Assembly: GCA_963744735.1 (NCBI GenBank)
Contig: CAVUVH010000001.1
Coordinates: 310,001 to 374,000 of the forward strand
Reading direction: 5' to 3'
DNA from: RPQJ01 sp963744735
GTDB taxonomy: Bacteria; Pseudomonadota; Gammaproteobacteria; Steroidobacterales; Steroidobacteraceae
Length of the DNA stretch: 64,000 nucleotides
Positions 1 to 9,632 of this stretch are shown piece by piece (position 1 is the stretch's first letter; every line of letters starts with the position of its first letter). The translations under genes and the position numbers were made by a program. Below the pieces are notes generated by a model. It saw nothing but the letters and a program-made list of their open reading frames with translations, did not search any database and was not told the origin of the DNA.

Positions 1-74
1 CCGTGTTTCCTCGCCCCGCGCGCTGGCACGCAAGTTGCTGTGTTGTCCTCGACGCCTCCACCCAGCGAAGCAAG

Positions 75-332
75 ATGTCCGAGACGATCACGCCAGAGCA
101 GGTCCTCGCGCTGCTGTTTCCCGAACCCGCCAAGGCCGGCGGTGCGGGGTCGTCGGTTACCGCGTTCGTGCAGGACCCGCAGGGCGGCCTGATGCTGGCG
201 TCCGTCGTGCCCAACCGCGCCCTGCTCGAGACCGCCCGCGTCGCCGGCCGCTTCAACAGCGGCACGCCGATCCTCGATCCCAGCACGCGCGAGATCATCG
301 GCTACGAACTGGCCCCGCTCGCGGTCGCCTGA
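75..332 (+). CDS. hypothetical small protein
   Basis: Short protein of 85 residues starting at ATG 75 (MSETITPEQV). The frame stays open further upstream, but the upstream residues look non-coding. The second half contains short hydrophobic, strand-like stretches (TAFVQDPQGGLMLASVV and REIIGYELAP). There is no signal peptide, membrane segment or catalytic motif. The next gene starts 67 bases downstream on the same strand. I do not recognise the family. It could be a small soluble beta-rich protein. Real gene status is likely from codon use but not certain. Confidence 0.5.
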   Translation: MSETITPEQVLALLFPEPAKAGGAGSSVTAFVQDPQGGLMLASVVPNRALLETARVAGRFNSGTPILDPSTREIIGYELAPLAVA

Positions 333-399
333 TCCGCCGCTGCCGGTTCGTCTGCGCGCTGCCGGACCGCGCCGCAGCTGCGCTATAGTCCGTGCCCTC

Positions 400-1482
400 A
401 TGAAGTCCGATCGCCCGATCCGCTTCGGCTGGGTGCGGCGCACCATGCGACGCATCCGCATGGAGCGCGGCGATCCGGCGCTGCCGATCCTCGTCCGCCG
501 CGCGCCGCGTCCGCCCGAAGTCACGCTGCTGCTGCGCATCGGCTTCGTGCTGCTGCTGATCGCGGCCGTGTTCCTGGTCTTCCTGCTCGACCGTGACGGC
601 CTGCAGGACAACATCGACGGCCACATCTCGGTCTCGGACGTCTTCTACTTCACGATGGTCACGATCACGACCGTCGGCTACGGCGACATCGTCCCGGTCA
701 CCGACCAGGCGCGCCTGATCGACGCATTCTTCGTCACGCCAGTGCGGTTGTTCGTCTGGCTGACGTTCCTGGGCACGGCTTACCAGCTGGTCATCCAGCG
801 GCTACTCGAGGAATGGCGCATGTTGCGTGTGCAGCGCGAGTTGAAGGACCACGTGATCCTCTGCGGCTACGGCCACAGCGGTTCGATCGCGGCGTCGGAG
901 TTGCTGCTGCGCGGCTGGGAGCCCGAGCAGATCGCGGTCATCGACCGTGACGCCGAGGAGGTGGCGCGGGCCGCCGAACGCGGCTTCATCGGCCTGCACG
1001 GCGATGCCTCCAGCGAGCAGATCCTGCGGGTGGCGGGCGTGCAGCGCGCACGGTCGGTGATCGTGAGCGTGGGCCGCGACGACACGACCGTCCTCATCGT
1101 GCTGACCGTGCGGGCGCTGTCGGACACGGTCCGCATCATCGCCAGCGTGTCGGAGTCCGAGAACGTCAAGCTGGTGCGCTCGGGCGGCGCCGACGAGACG
1201 GTGTCGCCGTCGCGTTTCGGCGGCTACCTGATGGCCGACGCGGTGGCCACGCGCGGCACCATCGATTTCGTCTCGGACCTGCTGTCCTATCGCGGCAACT
1301 GCCAGCTGGTCGAGCGTCCCGCGCGAGCCGAGGAAGTCGGCCGGGTCGCGCGCGAGATCGCCGGCACGGTGATCGTCGAGATCCGCCGCGGCAGCCGCCG
1401 CCTGGGGTGCTGGGACGACACCGGACTGCGCATCGAGGCGGGTGATCGCGTCGTCGCGATCGACGGCAACGTTCCGGCGTAG
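400..1482 (+). CDS. potassium channel protein with RCK/TrkA-N domain
   Basis: A two-helix potassium channel subunit of 360 residues for the inner membrane. A basic N-terminus is followed by a first membrane helix (about residues 45-68), a pore loop with the K+ selectivity filter TTVGYGD (about 90-96) and a second membrane helix (about 108-128). A cytoplasmic RCK domain follows: a Rossmann nucleotide-binding motif, ILCGYGHSGSIAA, starts near 150, and a TrkA-C-like region ends the protein. RCK domains gate such channels in response to nucleotides or ions. The architecture matches the Kch/MthK class at normal length, so the channel call is firm, though the ligand cannot be told from sequence. 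Confidence 0.93.
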   Translation: MKSDRPIRFGWVRRTMRRIRMERGDPALPILVRRAPRPPEVTLLLRIGFVLLLIAAVFLVFLLDRDGLQDNIDGHISVSDVFYFTMVTITTVGYGDIVPVTDQARLIDAFFVTPVRLFVWLTFLGTAYQLVIQRLLEEWRMLRVQRELKDHVILCGYGHSGSIAASELLLRGWEPEQIAVIDRDAEEVARAAERGFIGLHGDASSEQILRVAGVQRARSVIVSVGRDDTTVLIVLTVRALSDTVRIIASVSESENVKLVRSGGADETVSPSRFGGYLMADAVATRGTIDFVSDLLSYRGNCQLVERPARAEEVGRVAREIAGTVIVEIRRGSRRLGCWDDTGLRIEAGDRVVAIDGNVPA

Positions 1483-1904
1483 GGCGCAGGGCCGGCGTTG
1501 CCGCAGGCAAGAAAAAGCCCCGCAGTGCGGGGCTTGGGGTCATCCGTCGGACGCTGTTCTAGTTGTTCTTGATCTGCTTGTTCTGCGCGCCGCGCCACCC
1601 AATTTCTTGTTTTGAGCAGCGGTCTTGTAGGTCGATCTCTTGCGGTTCGATCCCCTGGCGGACAAACCTTCTCGTGAGCTGGCTTGCCCGTCCTTCGCCC
1701 GTGGCGCATTCCGCTCTTCTGGGCCAATGAAGGACAGCAAGCATCAAGCAAGGCGCGTGCCATCCAGAAAAGAACCCAGTGATTTCATGTGGTTAGCGCC
1801 ACGCGTGGCGACGCAGGCAGGCGCCGTCTGGGCGGCGGTCGAGTTTTCGTAAAGAATGCCGACAAGGTGCGGGCACTCGTGGACCCGCTGCGACTGGAAC
1901 ATCG
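1483..1904. other. intergenic stretch with no convincing gene
   Basis: 422 bases between the channel gene and the SIMPL gene. Short open frames exist on the minus strand (for example one ending at 1559 with residues GAQNKQIKNN), and a minus-strand terminator sits just past that stop at 1512-1535. This suggests a short or degraded leftward transcript. None of the frames resembles a family I know, and base composition is less GC-biased than the flanking genes. It may hold a small RNA or a gene remnant. Confidence 0.4.
1512..1535 (-). terminator. rho-independent terminator, leftward
   Basis: Nine-base-pair stem AAGCCCCGC / GCGGGGCTT with loop AGT. Read on the minus strand it is followed by a run of five T. 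On the plus strand there is no T-run, so it should terminate leftward transcription entering from about 1560. No clear gene feeds it. Confidence 0.65.
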
Positions 1905-2684
1905 ATGATGCAGGCACTGCAACGAATCGCGGCCGCGCGCTTGCAGCGCGGCCAGACCACCGCCGGCTACCTCGCGCTCGGCCTGACGCTGGCGCTGGGC
2001 CTGGTGCTGGCCGCGTGGATCGTCGCGGCCAGCCTGGAGCGCATCAAGCTCGCCGGCGACAAGATCACGGTCAAGGGCTATGCCGAGGAACAAGTGCTGT
2101 CCGACGCCGGCACCTGGCGGGCCATCGTCAGTGTGCGCGCCGCGGACCTGCCGGGCGCCTACCGCCGGCTCGAGGCCGACACGGCGCGGGTGGTGGCGCT
2201 GGTCGGCGCCACGGCCGAAGCGGCACGCTTGCGGACGGGCCCGGTTTCGACCCAGACGCTGTACGAAATGGGTCCGGGGGGCGTGCAGACCGGGCGCATC
2301 CTGGGCTACGAGCTGTCGCGGTCGTTCGAGTACTCGGCCAGCGACGTGCAGCAGATCGCTCGCCTGGCGGGCGAGGCGAGCAAGCTCATCAGCGACGGCG
2401 TCGCCATCAACTCGATGCCGCCGCAGTACTTCTTCACCGACCTGAACGCGGTGAAGGTGCGGCTGATCGGCGCGGCCACGAAGGATTCGCTGGAGCGCGC
2501 GCAACAGTTCGCCGCCAACAGCGGCGTGACCGTCGGGCCGCTGCGTTCCGCGTCGCAGGGGGTGTTCCAGATCACCTCGCCGAATTCGACCGAGACCGCC
2601 GATTACGGCAGCTACGACACCTCGACGGTGGAGAAGCTGGTCAAGGCCGTCGTCACGGTCGAGTACGCGGTTAGTCGTAAGTAG
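1905..2684 (+). CDS. SIMPL domain (DUF541) membrane-anchored protein
   Basis: 259 residues. An N-terminal hydrophobic segment (about residues 22-45, YLALGLTLALGLVLAAWIVAA) acts as signal anchor, followed by a periplasmic SIMPL domain beginning at the typical DKITVKGYAEEQV. The pattern of strands, the YELSRSFEYSASDV region and the C-terminal VKAVVTVEYAV match the family. SIMPL proteins (for example YggE/BP26) are periplasmic or outer-membrane oligomers linked to stress tolerance; the biochemical role is unclear. ATG at 1905 is followed by another ATG at 1908, and either could be used. The gene is followed directly by a long palindromic repeat. Confidence 0.85.
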   Translation: MMQALQRIAAARLQRGQTTAGYLALGLTLALGLVLAAWIVAASLERIKLAGDKITVKGYAEEQVLSDAGTWRAIVSVRAADLPGAYRRLEADTARVVALVGATAEAARLRTGPVSTQTLYEMGPGGVQTGRILGYELSRSFEYSASDVQQIARLAGEASKLISDGVAINSMPPQYFFTDLNAVKVRLIGAATKDSLERAQQFAANSGVTVGPLRSASQGVFQITSPNSTETADYGSYDTSTVEKLVKAVVTVEYAVSRK

Positions 2685-2814
2685 CGATTCGGCTCGGGCT
2701 GGCTTGCATGCCGGCCGGAGACACGCCGTGAACCCGTCCATGGGGGCTCGCGCGCGGCGTCCATGCCGCGCGACGGTCTCCGACCGGCATGCAAGCCAGC
2801 CCGAACCGAATCGC
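2684..2814. repeat. dispersed palindromic intergenic element, copy 1
   Basis: Long inverted repeat between two convergent genes. Arms 2684-2722 and 2776-2814 pair almost perfectly (one mismatch in the outer 31 bp). The central core 2723-2749, read on the minus strand, matches the core of a second element at 24970-24996 at 25 of 27 positions (it starts GAGCCCCCATGGA). The arms of the two copies differ in sequence but both form hairpins. Both copies lie between convergent genes, so they may act as bidirectional terminators or REP-like elements. Confidence 0.75.
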
Positions 2815-2837
2815 TACCGGTAGCGCCGAGCCGCGTC

Positions 2838-4010
2838 TCAGAACGCGTTGATGCCGGTCAGCTCGCGGCCGATCGTGAGCTGGTGGATCGTCTCCGTGCC
2901 TTCGTAGGTGATCACGCTTTCCAGGTTGAGCGCGTGCCGGATCGGCACGTACTCGGCGCTGATGCCCGAGCCGCCGAGGATGTCGCGCGCATCGCGCGCC
3001 ACTTCGATCGCCGCGCGGCAGTTGTTCCACTTGGCCAGCGAGACGTGCGACGGCGTCATCTGGCCGGCGTCCTTGAGGCGCCCGAGCTGCAGCGACAGCA
3101 GTTGCGCCAGCGTGATCTTGCGCGACATCTCGGCGAGACGGATCTGGATCGCCTGCGTCGCGGCCAGCGGCCGGTTGAACAGGATGCGGGTCTTCGAGTA
3201 CTCGAGCACCTCGTGCAGGCAGGCCTGCGCGGCGCCGATCACGCCCCAGGTGATGCCGTAGCGCGCCTGGGTCAGGCACGAGAGCGGCGCCTTGATGCCG
3301 CAGGTGCTGCCCGGGAGCATGGCCGATTCCGGCACGACGACGTCGCTGAGGAAGATCGCGCCGGTGGCCGATGCGCGCAGCGAGAACTTCTTCTCGATCT
3401 CGGGTGTCTCGAGGCCCGGCGTGCCGCGCTCGACCAGGAAGCCGCGCATGCCTTCCTCGGTCCGTGCCCAGACGATGAAGATGTCGGCGATCGGTGAATT
3501 GGTGATCCACATCTTGGCGCCGTTCAGCACCCAGTCGCTGCCGCGGCGCTTCGCGTGAGTCTTCATGTTGGCCGGGTCCGAGCCGCCGTGCGGTTCGGTC
3601 AGGCCGAACGCGCCGATCAGCTCGCCACGCGCCATGCGCGGCAGGTACTGCTGCTTCTGCTCCTCGCTGCCGTAGGTGTAGATCGGGTACATGCAGAGCG
3701 AGGACTGCACCGAGACGAAGCTGCGCAGGCCGGAGTCGCCGCGCTCGAGCTCCTGGCAGATCAGCCCGTAGCTGACCGCGTTCATGCCGGCGCAGCCGTA
3801 GCCGTCGAGCGAGCTGCCGAGCAGCCCCAGCTCCGCCAGCTCGCCGACCAGCTCGCGCGGGAAGGTGTGGTCCTCGAAATGCGAGCGGATGACCGGCAGC
3901 ACGGCGTCGTCGACGAAGCGCGCCACCGAGTCCTGCACCATCCGTTCCTCGGCGGAGAGCGCGGCGCGGACGTCGAACAGGTCGAGCGGATTCAGGGCGT
4001 TGGCGGGCAC
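2838..4010 (-). CDS. gcdH: glutaryl-CoA dehydrogenase (acyl-CoA dehydrogenase family)
   Basis: FAD enzyme of 390 residues that oxidises and decarboxylates glutaryl-CoA to crotonyl-CoA in lysine and tryptophan breakdown. It carries acyl-CoA dehydrogenase signatures in order: GAFGLTEPHGGSDP (flavin and substrate binding, about 130-143), KMWITNSPIADI (about 165), a middle beta domain, and the C-terminal helical domain with DARDILGGSGIS and TYEGTETIHQL, where the glutamate is the expected catalytic base. The N-terminus and these motifs look closer to GCDH than to short-chain enzymes. It stands alone, convergent with the SIMPL gene. Assignment to glutaryl-CoA rather than another acyl-CoA is probable, not proven. 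Confidence 0.88.
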   Translation of the reverse strand: MPANALNPLDLFDVRAALSAEERMVQDSVARFVDDAVLPVIRSHFEDHTFPRELVGELAELGLLGSSLDGYGCAGMNAVSYGLICQELERGDSGLRSFVSVQSSLCMYPIYTYGSEEQKQQYLPRMARGELIGAFGLTEPHGGSDPANMKTHAKRRGSDWVLNGAKMWITNSPIADIFIVWARTEEGMRGFLVERGTPGLETPEIEKKFSLRASATGAIFLSDVVVPESAMLPGSTCGIKAPLSCLTQARYGITWGVIGAAQACLHEVLEYSKTRILFNRPLAATQAIQIRLAEMSRKITLAQLLSLQLGRLKDAGQMTPSHVSLAKWNNCRAAIEVARDARDILGGSGISAEYVPIRHALNLESVITYEGTETIHQLTIGRELTGINAF

Positions 4011-4116
4011 GGGAACTCCCGGTCGGGTCGGTGATTCGAGGGGACCGGGATTTTACTGGAAACGGTGGCCGAACACCCCGGGACGGCCCTATGCTCTCGG
4101 GCCGCCAGGTGCCGCG

Positions 4117-5427
4117 ATGAAGATCCCCGAAATCCTGCTCGTCGAGACTTTCCACAAGCCGGGCTCCCTGGCCAGCGTGCTGTCCGTGATCGCCGACGAG
4201 CGCCTGGCCATCGAGCACCTGCAGTCGCTGCGCCGTGAGCAGGGCCGCACGCTGTGGGAGATCACGGTCGAGTTCGACGAACAGGCGAGCCCCGACTTCT
4301 ATGCGCGGATCGACGCGCTGCCCAACGCCCGCTTCGTGGGCAAGTCCGACCGGGTGTTCAACCGGCACCGGGGCGGCAAGATCCACATGCAGCCGACGCT
4401 CGCGATCACGTCGCAGCAGATCCTGCGCGACATCTACACGCCGGGCGTGGCGCGCGTGTGCCTGGCGATCAAGGACGACCCGGCCAAGGCCGCCCTGTAC
4501 ACCAACCGCCCGAACACGGTGGCGGTGGTGACCAATGGCACCGCGGTCCTGGGTCTCGGCGACATCGGGCCGCTGGCGGGCCTGCCGGTGATGGAGGGCA
4601 AGGCGGCGCTGTTTGCCGCGCTGGTCGGCATCACGGCCGTGCCGATCCTGGTCGACTCGAAGGACCCGGCGCGCATCGTCGACACCATCGCCGCGATCGC
4701 GCCTTCCTTCGGCGCCATCCAGCTCGAGGACATCGCCGCGCCGGAGTGCTTTGCGATCGAGGCCGAACTGGTGCGCCGCCTGTCCATCCCCGTGCTGCAC
4801 GACGACCAGCACGGCACGGCCGTCGTCGCGCTCGCCGCCCTGATCAATGCGACCAGGCGCGTCGGCCGGACGCTGTCCAGCGCCTGCGTGGGCCAGGTCG
4901 GGCTGGGCGCGGCCGGTCTCGGCATCGCGCGGCTGCTGCGCGCGCAGGGCGTGCAGCAGATGCTCGGCGCCGACCTGCGCCCGGAGGCGAGCGAGCGCTT
5001 CCGGGCACTGGGTGGCGAGCCCGCGACACTGGCGGACGTCATGGCCCGCGCGGACATCGTCGTCGCGACCACCGGCGTGCGGGGCCTGATCAGGCCCGAA
5101 TGGGTGCGTCCGGGGCAGATCATCTTTGCGCTGTCGAATCCGGACGCCGAGATCGAGCCGCTGGTGGCGCTCGAGCGCGGCGCGGTGTTCGCGGCCGATG
5201 GCAAGGGCATCAACAACGTTGCCGCCTTCCCCGGGCTGTTCAAGGGCGCGCTCGAGGCGGGCGCCACCCGCTTTACCGACGGCATGCTGGTGGCCGCCGC
5301 GCGGGCGCTGGCAAAGCGGGCCGGCCCCGAGGAACTCCTGCCCGATCCATTGAACCTGGAAACACATCGGGCCGTGACGGCGGCGGTCCGTGCCGCCGCG
5401 GTCGAGCCCGTCTCCACTGCGCTTTGA
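4117..5427 (+). CDS. NAD(P)-dependent malic enzyme with N-terminal ACT domain
   Basis: 436 residues. Decarboxylates malate to pyruvate, feeding pyruvate and reducing power. Residues 1-75 form an ACT-type regulatory domain (ETFHKPGSLASVLSVIAD). The malic enzyme core follows: DIYTPGVARVC, NGTAVLGLGDIGPLAG, the metal/substrate segment VLHDDQHGTAVV, and the Rossmann loop GLGAAGLGIARLL. ATG 4117 is preferred because it begins the ACT domain and has AGG a few bases upstream; the frame stays open upstream into the promoter region. Lacks the phosphotransacetylase-like tail of large malic enzymes. The ACT domain implies allosteric control by a small molecule, perhaps an amino acid. Cofactor preference (NAD versus NADP) is not decided. 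Confidence 0.9.
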   Translation: MKIPEILLVETFHKPGSLASVLSVIADERLAIEHLQSLRREQGRTLWEITVEFDEQASPDFYARIDALPNARFVGKSDRVFNRHRGGKIHMQPTLAITSQQILRDIYTPGVARVCLAIKDDPAKAALYTNRPNTVAVVTNGTAVLGLGDIGPLAGLPVMEGKAALFAALVGITAVPILVDSKDPARIVDTIAAIAPSFGAIQLEDIAAPECFAIEAELVRRLSIPVLHDDQHGTAVVALAALINATRRVGRTLSSACVGQVGLGAAGLGIARLLRAQGVQQMLGADLRPEASERFRALGGEPATLADVMARADIVVATTGVRGLIRPEWVRPGQIIFALSNPDAEIEPLVALERGAVFAADGKGINNVAAFPGLFKGALEAGATRFTDGMLVAAARALAKRAGPEELLPDPLNLETHRAVTAAVRAAAVEPVSTAL

Positions 5428-5493
5428 TGAATGTTTGCCCGGACCTTTGGTCTAATGGCATGAACCCCCGGTCTTGACCCTCAGGAGCAACGC

Positions 5494-6193
5494 ATGAAAG
5501 CACAGCAGCAGGAAGGGATGGATCGCCTTGTTGGCCGCCGCGTCGGTCGCGCTGGCCGGCTGCGCGGCCATGGAGGATTTCGCCAGCAATCCCGAGAAGG
5601 AAAAGACCCGCAAGGGCACCGGTTACGGTGCAGCCGCCGGCGCGGTCGTCGGCCTGCTCAGCGCCGGCAACAACCCGTTCAAGTCCGCGATGATCGGAGC
5701 GGCGGCCGGCGCGCTGGTGGGCGGGTCTGTCGGCTATTACAGGACAAGCAGGAGGCCAAGCTGCGCCAGCAGATGGCCGGCACCGGCGTCGACGTCGTCC
5801 GCAGCGGCGACAACATCACCCTCGACATTCCGGGCGGCGTCACCTTCGCCTTCAACAGCGCGGACATCAACGCGCAGTTCTATCCCGTGCTGGACAAGGT
5901 GGCGGCGACGCTGACCGAGTTCGACAAGACGGTGATCGAAGTGGCCGGGCACACCGACAGCGTCGGCAGTGCCGACTACAACCAGCAGCTGTCCGAGCGC
6001 CGCGCCAACAGCGTGGCCGCGTACCTCGCCAGCCGTGGCGTGAGCAAGGTCGCGCGTGGTCACGGTCGGCGCCGGCAAGGATCACCCGATCGCGTCGAAC
6101 GAGACCGAAGAGGGTCGCGCGCAGAACCGCCGCGTCGAGATCACCATCGTGCCGGTCACGCAGGAAAGCGTGGACAAGGCCAAGCAGGGTTAG
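5494..6193 (+). CDS. OmpA-family lipoprotein (frameshifted)
   Basis: Outer-membrane lipoprotein with a glycine-zipper segment and a C-terminal OmpA peptidoglycan-binding domain. The conserved sequence is split over two frames by three single-base indels: near 5500 (an extra G hides a signal peptide ending in lipobox LAGC), near 5743 (a missing base in GYYMDKQEAK) and near 6053 (an extra T before RVVTVGAGKD). Corrected, it has glycine-rich GYGAAAGAVVGLL, then FAFNSADINAQFYPVLDKVA, VAGHTDSVGS and NRRVEI, all OmpA hallmarks, ending at TAG 6191-6193. About 230 residues. I consider the breaks sequence errors rather than decay, because every segment is conserved. Confidence 0.75.
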
Positions 6194-6255
6194 CTGGATC
6201 GCTGCTCGCGCGATCAGCGGGAGAGGCGTCAGGCCGAGCCCTGAGTGGCCGCTAG

Positions 6256-7137
<882 letters not shown>

Positions 7138-7178
7138 CGGTTCGAAGGTACCTCGGTTGACAGGGTTCTAGGGAAATA

Positions 7179-7205
7179 TTAGCAGTCTTGCGATTTGAGT
7201 GCTAA
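7179..7205. promoter_or_regulatory. CIRCE-like HrcA operator upstream of rpoH
   Basis: The sequence TTAGCAGTC, nine bases, GAGTGCTAA matches the CIRCE consensus (TTAGCACTC-N9-GAGTGCTAA) at 17 of 18 positions with exact spacing. It lies 42-68 bases upstream of the rpoH ATG, and read leftward a TAATAT-like -10 overlaps its edge. A bound HrcA repressor would block rpoH transcription. HrcA itself is not in the window. The match is seen; the function is inferred. Confidence 0.7.
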
Positions 7206-7351
7206 ACGCCGGGGAAGTTCATCATAACCGCCGATAATGCTAAAAAAATGTCTTTTAAATCATATGGTTAATATCGGCAGCGCATATTCCCTGATGGTGC
7301 CGCGGCGCGCCCCGCGCACCTTAGGGCTGTCTGGAGCTGTCGGGGAGCGAC

Positions 7352-8008
7352 ATGAGAGCTCGACGCTGGCCGGTCCTGTTGGCGGCCACCTGCCTGCTGG
7401 CAGGAGGCTTGGCCGGCTGCACGGACGCCATCACGGTCTGGCCGGTTGCCACGGGTGTGCGCACCGACCTCGACGTACCGCCGTTGGCGGGGCACTGGCG
7501 CGCGGCGGGCGTCGGCGAAGACGCGCCGACCCTGGAGGTGGGGCACGTGCCGGGCGAGCGCGGCCAGTGCCGGGGCGGCAAGGTCACCTACACCGAGAAT
7601 GGCAACGTCACGGAGTTTGGCGACCAGACCTGCTTCATCGACATCGGCGGCAGCCTGGTGGCCGAGCTGCGCTCGGTGGCGCCGATGGCGGGGTTCTATC
7701 GTCAGTACCTGGTTCGTGTCGACAGCGACCGGATCGAGGTCTGCACGGGGCTGCCCGTCTGGGTCATTTTTGCAGAACTGCAGAAGCAGGGCCCCGTGGG
7801 GTTCTCGCTCGACAGCCTGCAGTACACGGTGCGTGACCAGGAAATGGGCGACCTGATGGTCTTCATCTCCAGGCCGCAGCCGCTGCGCGAGTTTCTCGAG
7901 ATCGCGCTGCCCGAGGCTGTGGCCCTCTGCGACCGTGCCGCAGACGACTTCAAGTGGGTTGCCTTCGAGCGGTACGAACCCGACGAGCCGCCCGCGGCGC
8001 CTGACTAG
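7352..8008 (+). CDS. hypothetical lipoprotein
   Basis: 218 residues with a clear lipoprotein signal: basic start MRARRW, hydrophobic core, and lipobox LAGC, with the modified cysteine at about residue 23. The mature part has several cysteines (GQCRGG, QTCFID, EVCTGL, ALCDRA) and alternating hydrophobic strands, suggesting a periplasmic beta-rich domain, with an acidic, proline-rich tail. It lies divergent from rpoH and convergent with ftsX, ending four bases from it. I do not recognise the family. Confidence 0.8.
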   Translation: MRARRWPVLLAATCLLAGGLAGCTDAITVWPVATGVRTDLDVPPLAGHWRAAGVGEDAPTLEVGHVPGERGQCRGGKVTYTENGNVTEFGDQTCFIDIGGSLVAELRSVAPMAGFYRQYLVRVDSDRIEVCTGLPVWVIFAELQKQGPVGFSLDSLQYTVRDQEMGDLMVFISRPQPLREFLEIALPEAVALCDRAADDFKWVAFERYEPDEPPAAPD

Positions 8009-8011
8009 CGG

Positions 8012-8926
8012 CTACTTGGGCTCGATCTCGCGCAGCTCGCGCGTGGCGACGATGAACGACCCGAGCCAGCCCAGCAGCGCGCCGCCGAACAGCAGCGCCA
8101 GCCAGCCGACGAGTCCGACACCCTGCAGCTGGAACTGGCTGCCGTACAGGCCCGCGATCCGCTGCACCGGATCGCTCAGGACGGCGACCACGATCGCGAC
8201 GATGATCCCGGCGGTGATGCCGCCGCTCAGCCCGTACCAGACCCCGTTGTAGAGGAACGGCCGGCGCACGAACGCATCGCTGCCGCCGACGAGCTTGGTG
8301 ACCTCGATCTCGCCGCGCCGGTTCTCGATGTCGAGCCGGATGGTGTTGCCGACGATGACCAGGATGCCCAGCGCGAACAGTCCGGCGGCCAGGAACACGC
8401 CGCGCCGCACGACGTCGAGGATCGCGTTGAAGCGGCTGACCCACTCGGTGTCGAGCTGCACGATCTCGACGCCCTCGATCTTGCGCAGCTCTTCCGACAG
8501 CGTCTGCACGCGCCCTGCCTCGCGGAACTCGGCATCGGGCCGCACCACCAGCGCGTGCGGCAGCGGATTGTCCTTGAGTGCGTCGAGCGCCGCGCCGAAA
8601 CCCGAGTTGCGGCGGAACTCGGCCAGCGCGGCGTCGGCCTCGATCAGCGTCACCGCATCGACGTCGCGCCGCTGGCGGATGCGCTCGGCCGCGCGCTTCG
8701 CCTGCTCCAGCGACGCGTCCGGCTTCATGTACACGGAAATGTCGAGTGCGCTGCTCCAGCCGCCGCTCGCGCTGCGCACGTTCTGCACCAGCACGTGCAG
8801 GCAGGCCGGCAGCGCCAGCGCGATGCCGATCACGACGATGGTCAGCAGCGTCGCAAACGGCTGCTGCCACAGCCGGCCGAGCGAGCCGACCATGGTCTGG
8901 AAATGCCGTTCGAGCCACTGGTTCAT
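8012..8926 (-). CDS. ftsX: cell division protein FtsX
   Basis: Permease-like subunit of the FtsEX complex at the septum, 304 residues. FtsEX couples ATP hydrolysis to activation of peptidoglycan hydrolases during division. An N-terminal membrane helix (about 25-45), a periplasmic domain (ISVYMKPDASLEQAKRAAERI onward) and three C-terminal membrane helices fit the family. The ATG lies three bases after the ftsE stop, so the two are co-transcribed and probably translationally coupled. It is intact, unlike ftsE. Confidence 0.93.
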   Translation of the reverse strand: MNQWLERHFQTMVGSLGRLWQQPFATLLTIVVIGIALALPACLHVLVQNVRSASGGWSSALDISVYMKPDASLEQAKRAAERIRQRRDVDAVTLIEADAALAEFRRNSGFGAALDALKDNPLPHALVVRPDAEFREAGRVQTLSEELRKIEGVEIVQLDTEWVSRFNAILDVVRRGVFLAAGLFALGILVIVGNTIRLDIENRRGEIEVTKLVGGSDAFVRRPFLYNGVWYGLSGGITAGIIVAIVVAVLSDPVQRIAGLYGSQFQLQGVGLVGWLALLFGGALLGWLGSFIVATRELREIEPK

Positions 8927-8929
8927 GGC

Positions 8930-9632
8930 TCAGTCCGCCCGGATTTCCGGCAGCAGGGGCTCCGGCTGCGCGTCCCACGCCTCGACCGCGCGGCCCTGCG
9001 CCAGGATCACGCGCCGCACGCCGTAAGCGTTCGATCAGGTGGATGTCGTGGCTCGCAATCAGCACCGTGACGCCGACCTCGTTGAAGCGCTTGAAGATGT
9101 TCATGACCTCGATCGCGAGATCCGGATCGAGGTTGCCGGTCGGCTCGTCCGCGATCAGCAGCGCCGGCTTGCCGACGATGGCGCGCGCGATGCCCACGCG
9201 CTGCTGCTCGCCGGTCGACAGTTCGATCGGGCGCGTCCGCTCGCGGCCGAGCAGGCCCACCTGGTCGAGCGCGGCGCGCACGCGCTTCTGGATCTCCTGC
9301 TCCGGCACGCCGGCGATCACCAGCGGCAGGCCGACGTTGTCGTAGACCGGGCGGTCCATCAGCAGCTTGTGGTCCTGGAACACGACGCCGATCTGGCGGC
9401 GGAACGCGGGGATGTCCCTGCGCCTGACGGTCGTGGTGTTCTGGCCGTTCACCACCAGCGTGCCGCGCGTCGGCCGCTCGATCAGCGCGATCAGCTTGAG
9501 CAGCGTGCTCTTGCCCGCGCCGGAATGGCCGGTCAGGAACACCATCTCGCCGCGCGCGATCTCGAGCGACAGGTCGCTCACGGCCTCGCGGCCGTTGGGA
9601 TAGCGCTTCGAGACGTGGTCGAAGCGGATCAT
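8930..9632 (-). CDS. ftsE: cell division ATP-binding protein FtsE (one frameshift)
   Basis: ABC-type ATPase partner of FtsX. Walker A GHSGAGKST (about 35-43), ABC signature STGEQQRV, Walker B ALLIADEP and the switch histidine in LIASHDIH are all present. The frame breaks near 9026, where AA in the plus-strand sequence is probably a single A. Removing one base gives LIERYGVRRVILAQG and a stop at 8930-8932, three bases before ftsX. The total length is then 234 codons, right for the family. Its ATG overlaps the ftsY stop by four bases (ATGA). Loss of ftsE with an intact ftsX is unlikely, so I read this as a sequencing error. Confidence 0.9.

Noticed and set aside
1559..1747. A 62-residue minus-strand gene just upstream of the terminator
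   Set aside because: No known family, no clear ribosome-binding site and low-complexity content. Kept only as a possible transcript.
2671..5367. An 898-residue minus-strand open frame
   Set aside because: It overlaps the real glutaryl-CoA dehydrogenase and malic enzyme genes in other frames, has R/G/A-biased composition and shows no domain.
5494..6193. Programmed frameshifting in the OmpA-like gene
   Set aside because: Three changes in both directions with no slippery site or stimulatory structure. Many unrelated genes in the window show the same defect.
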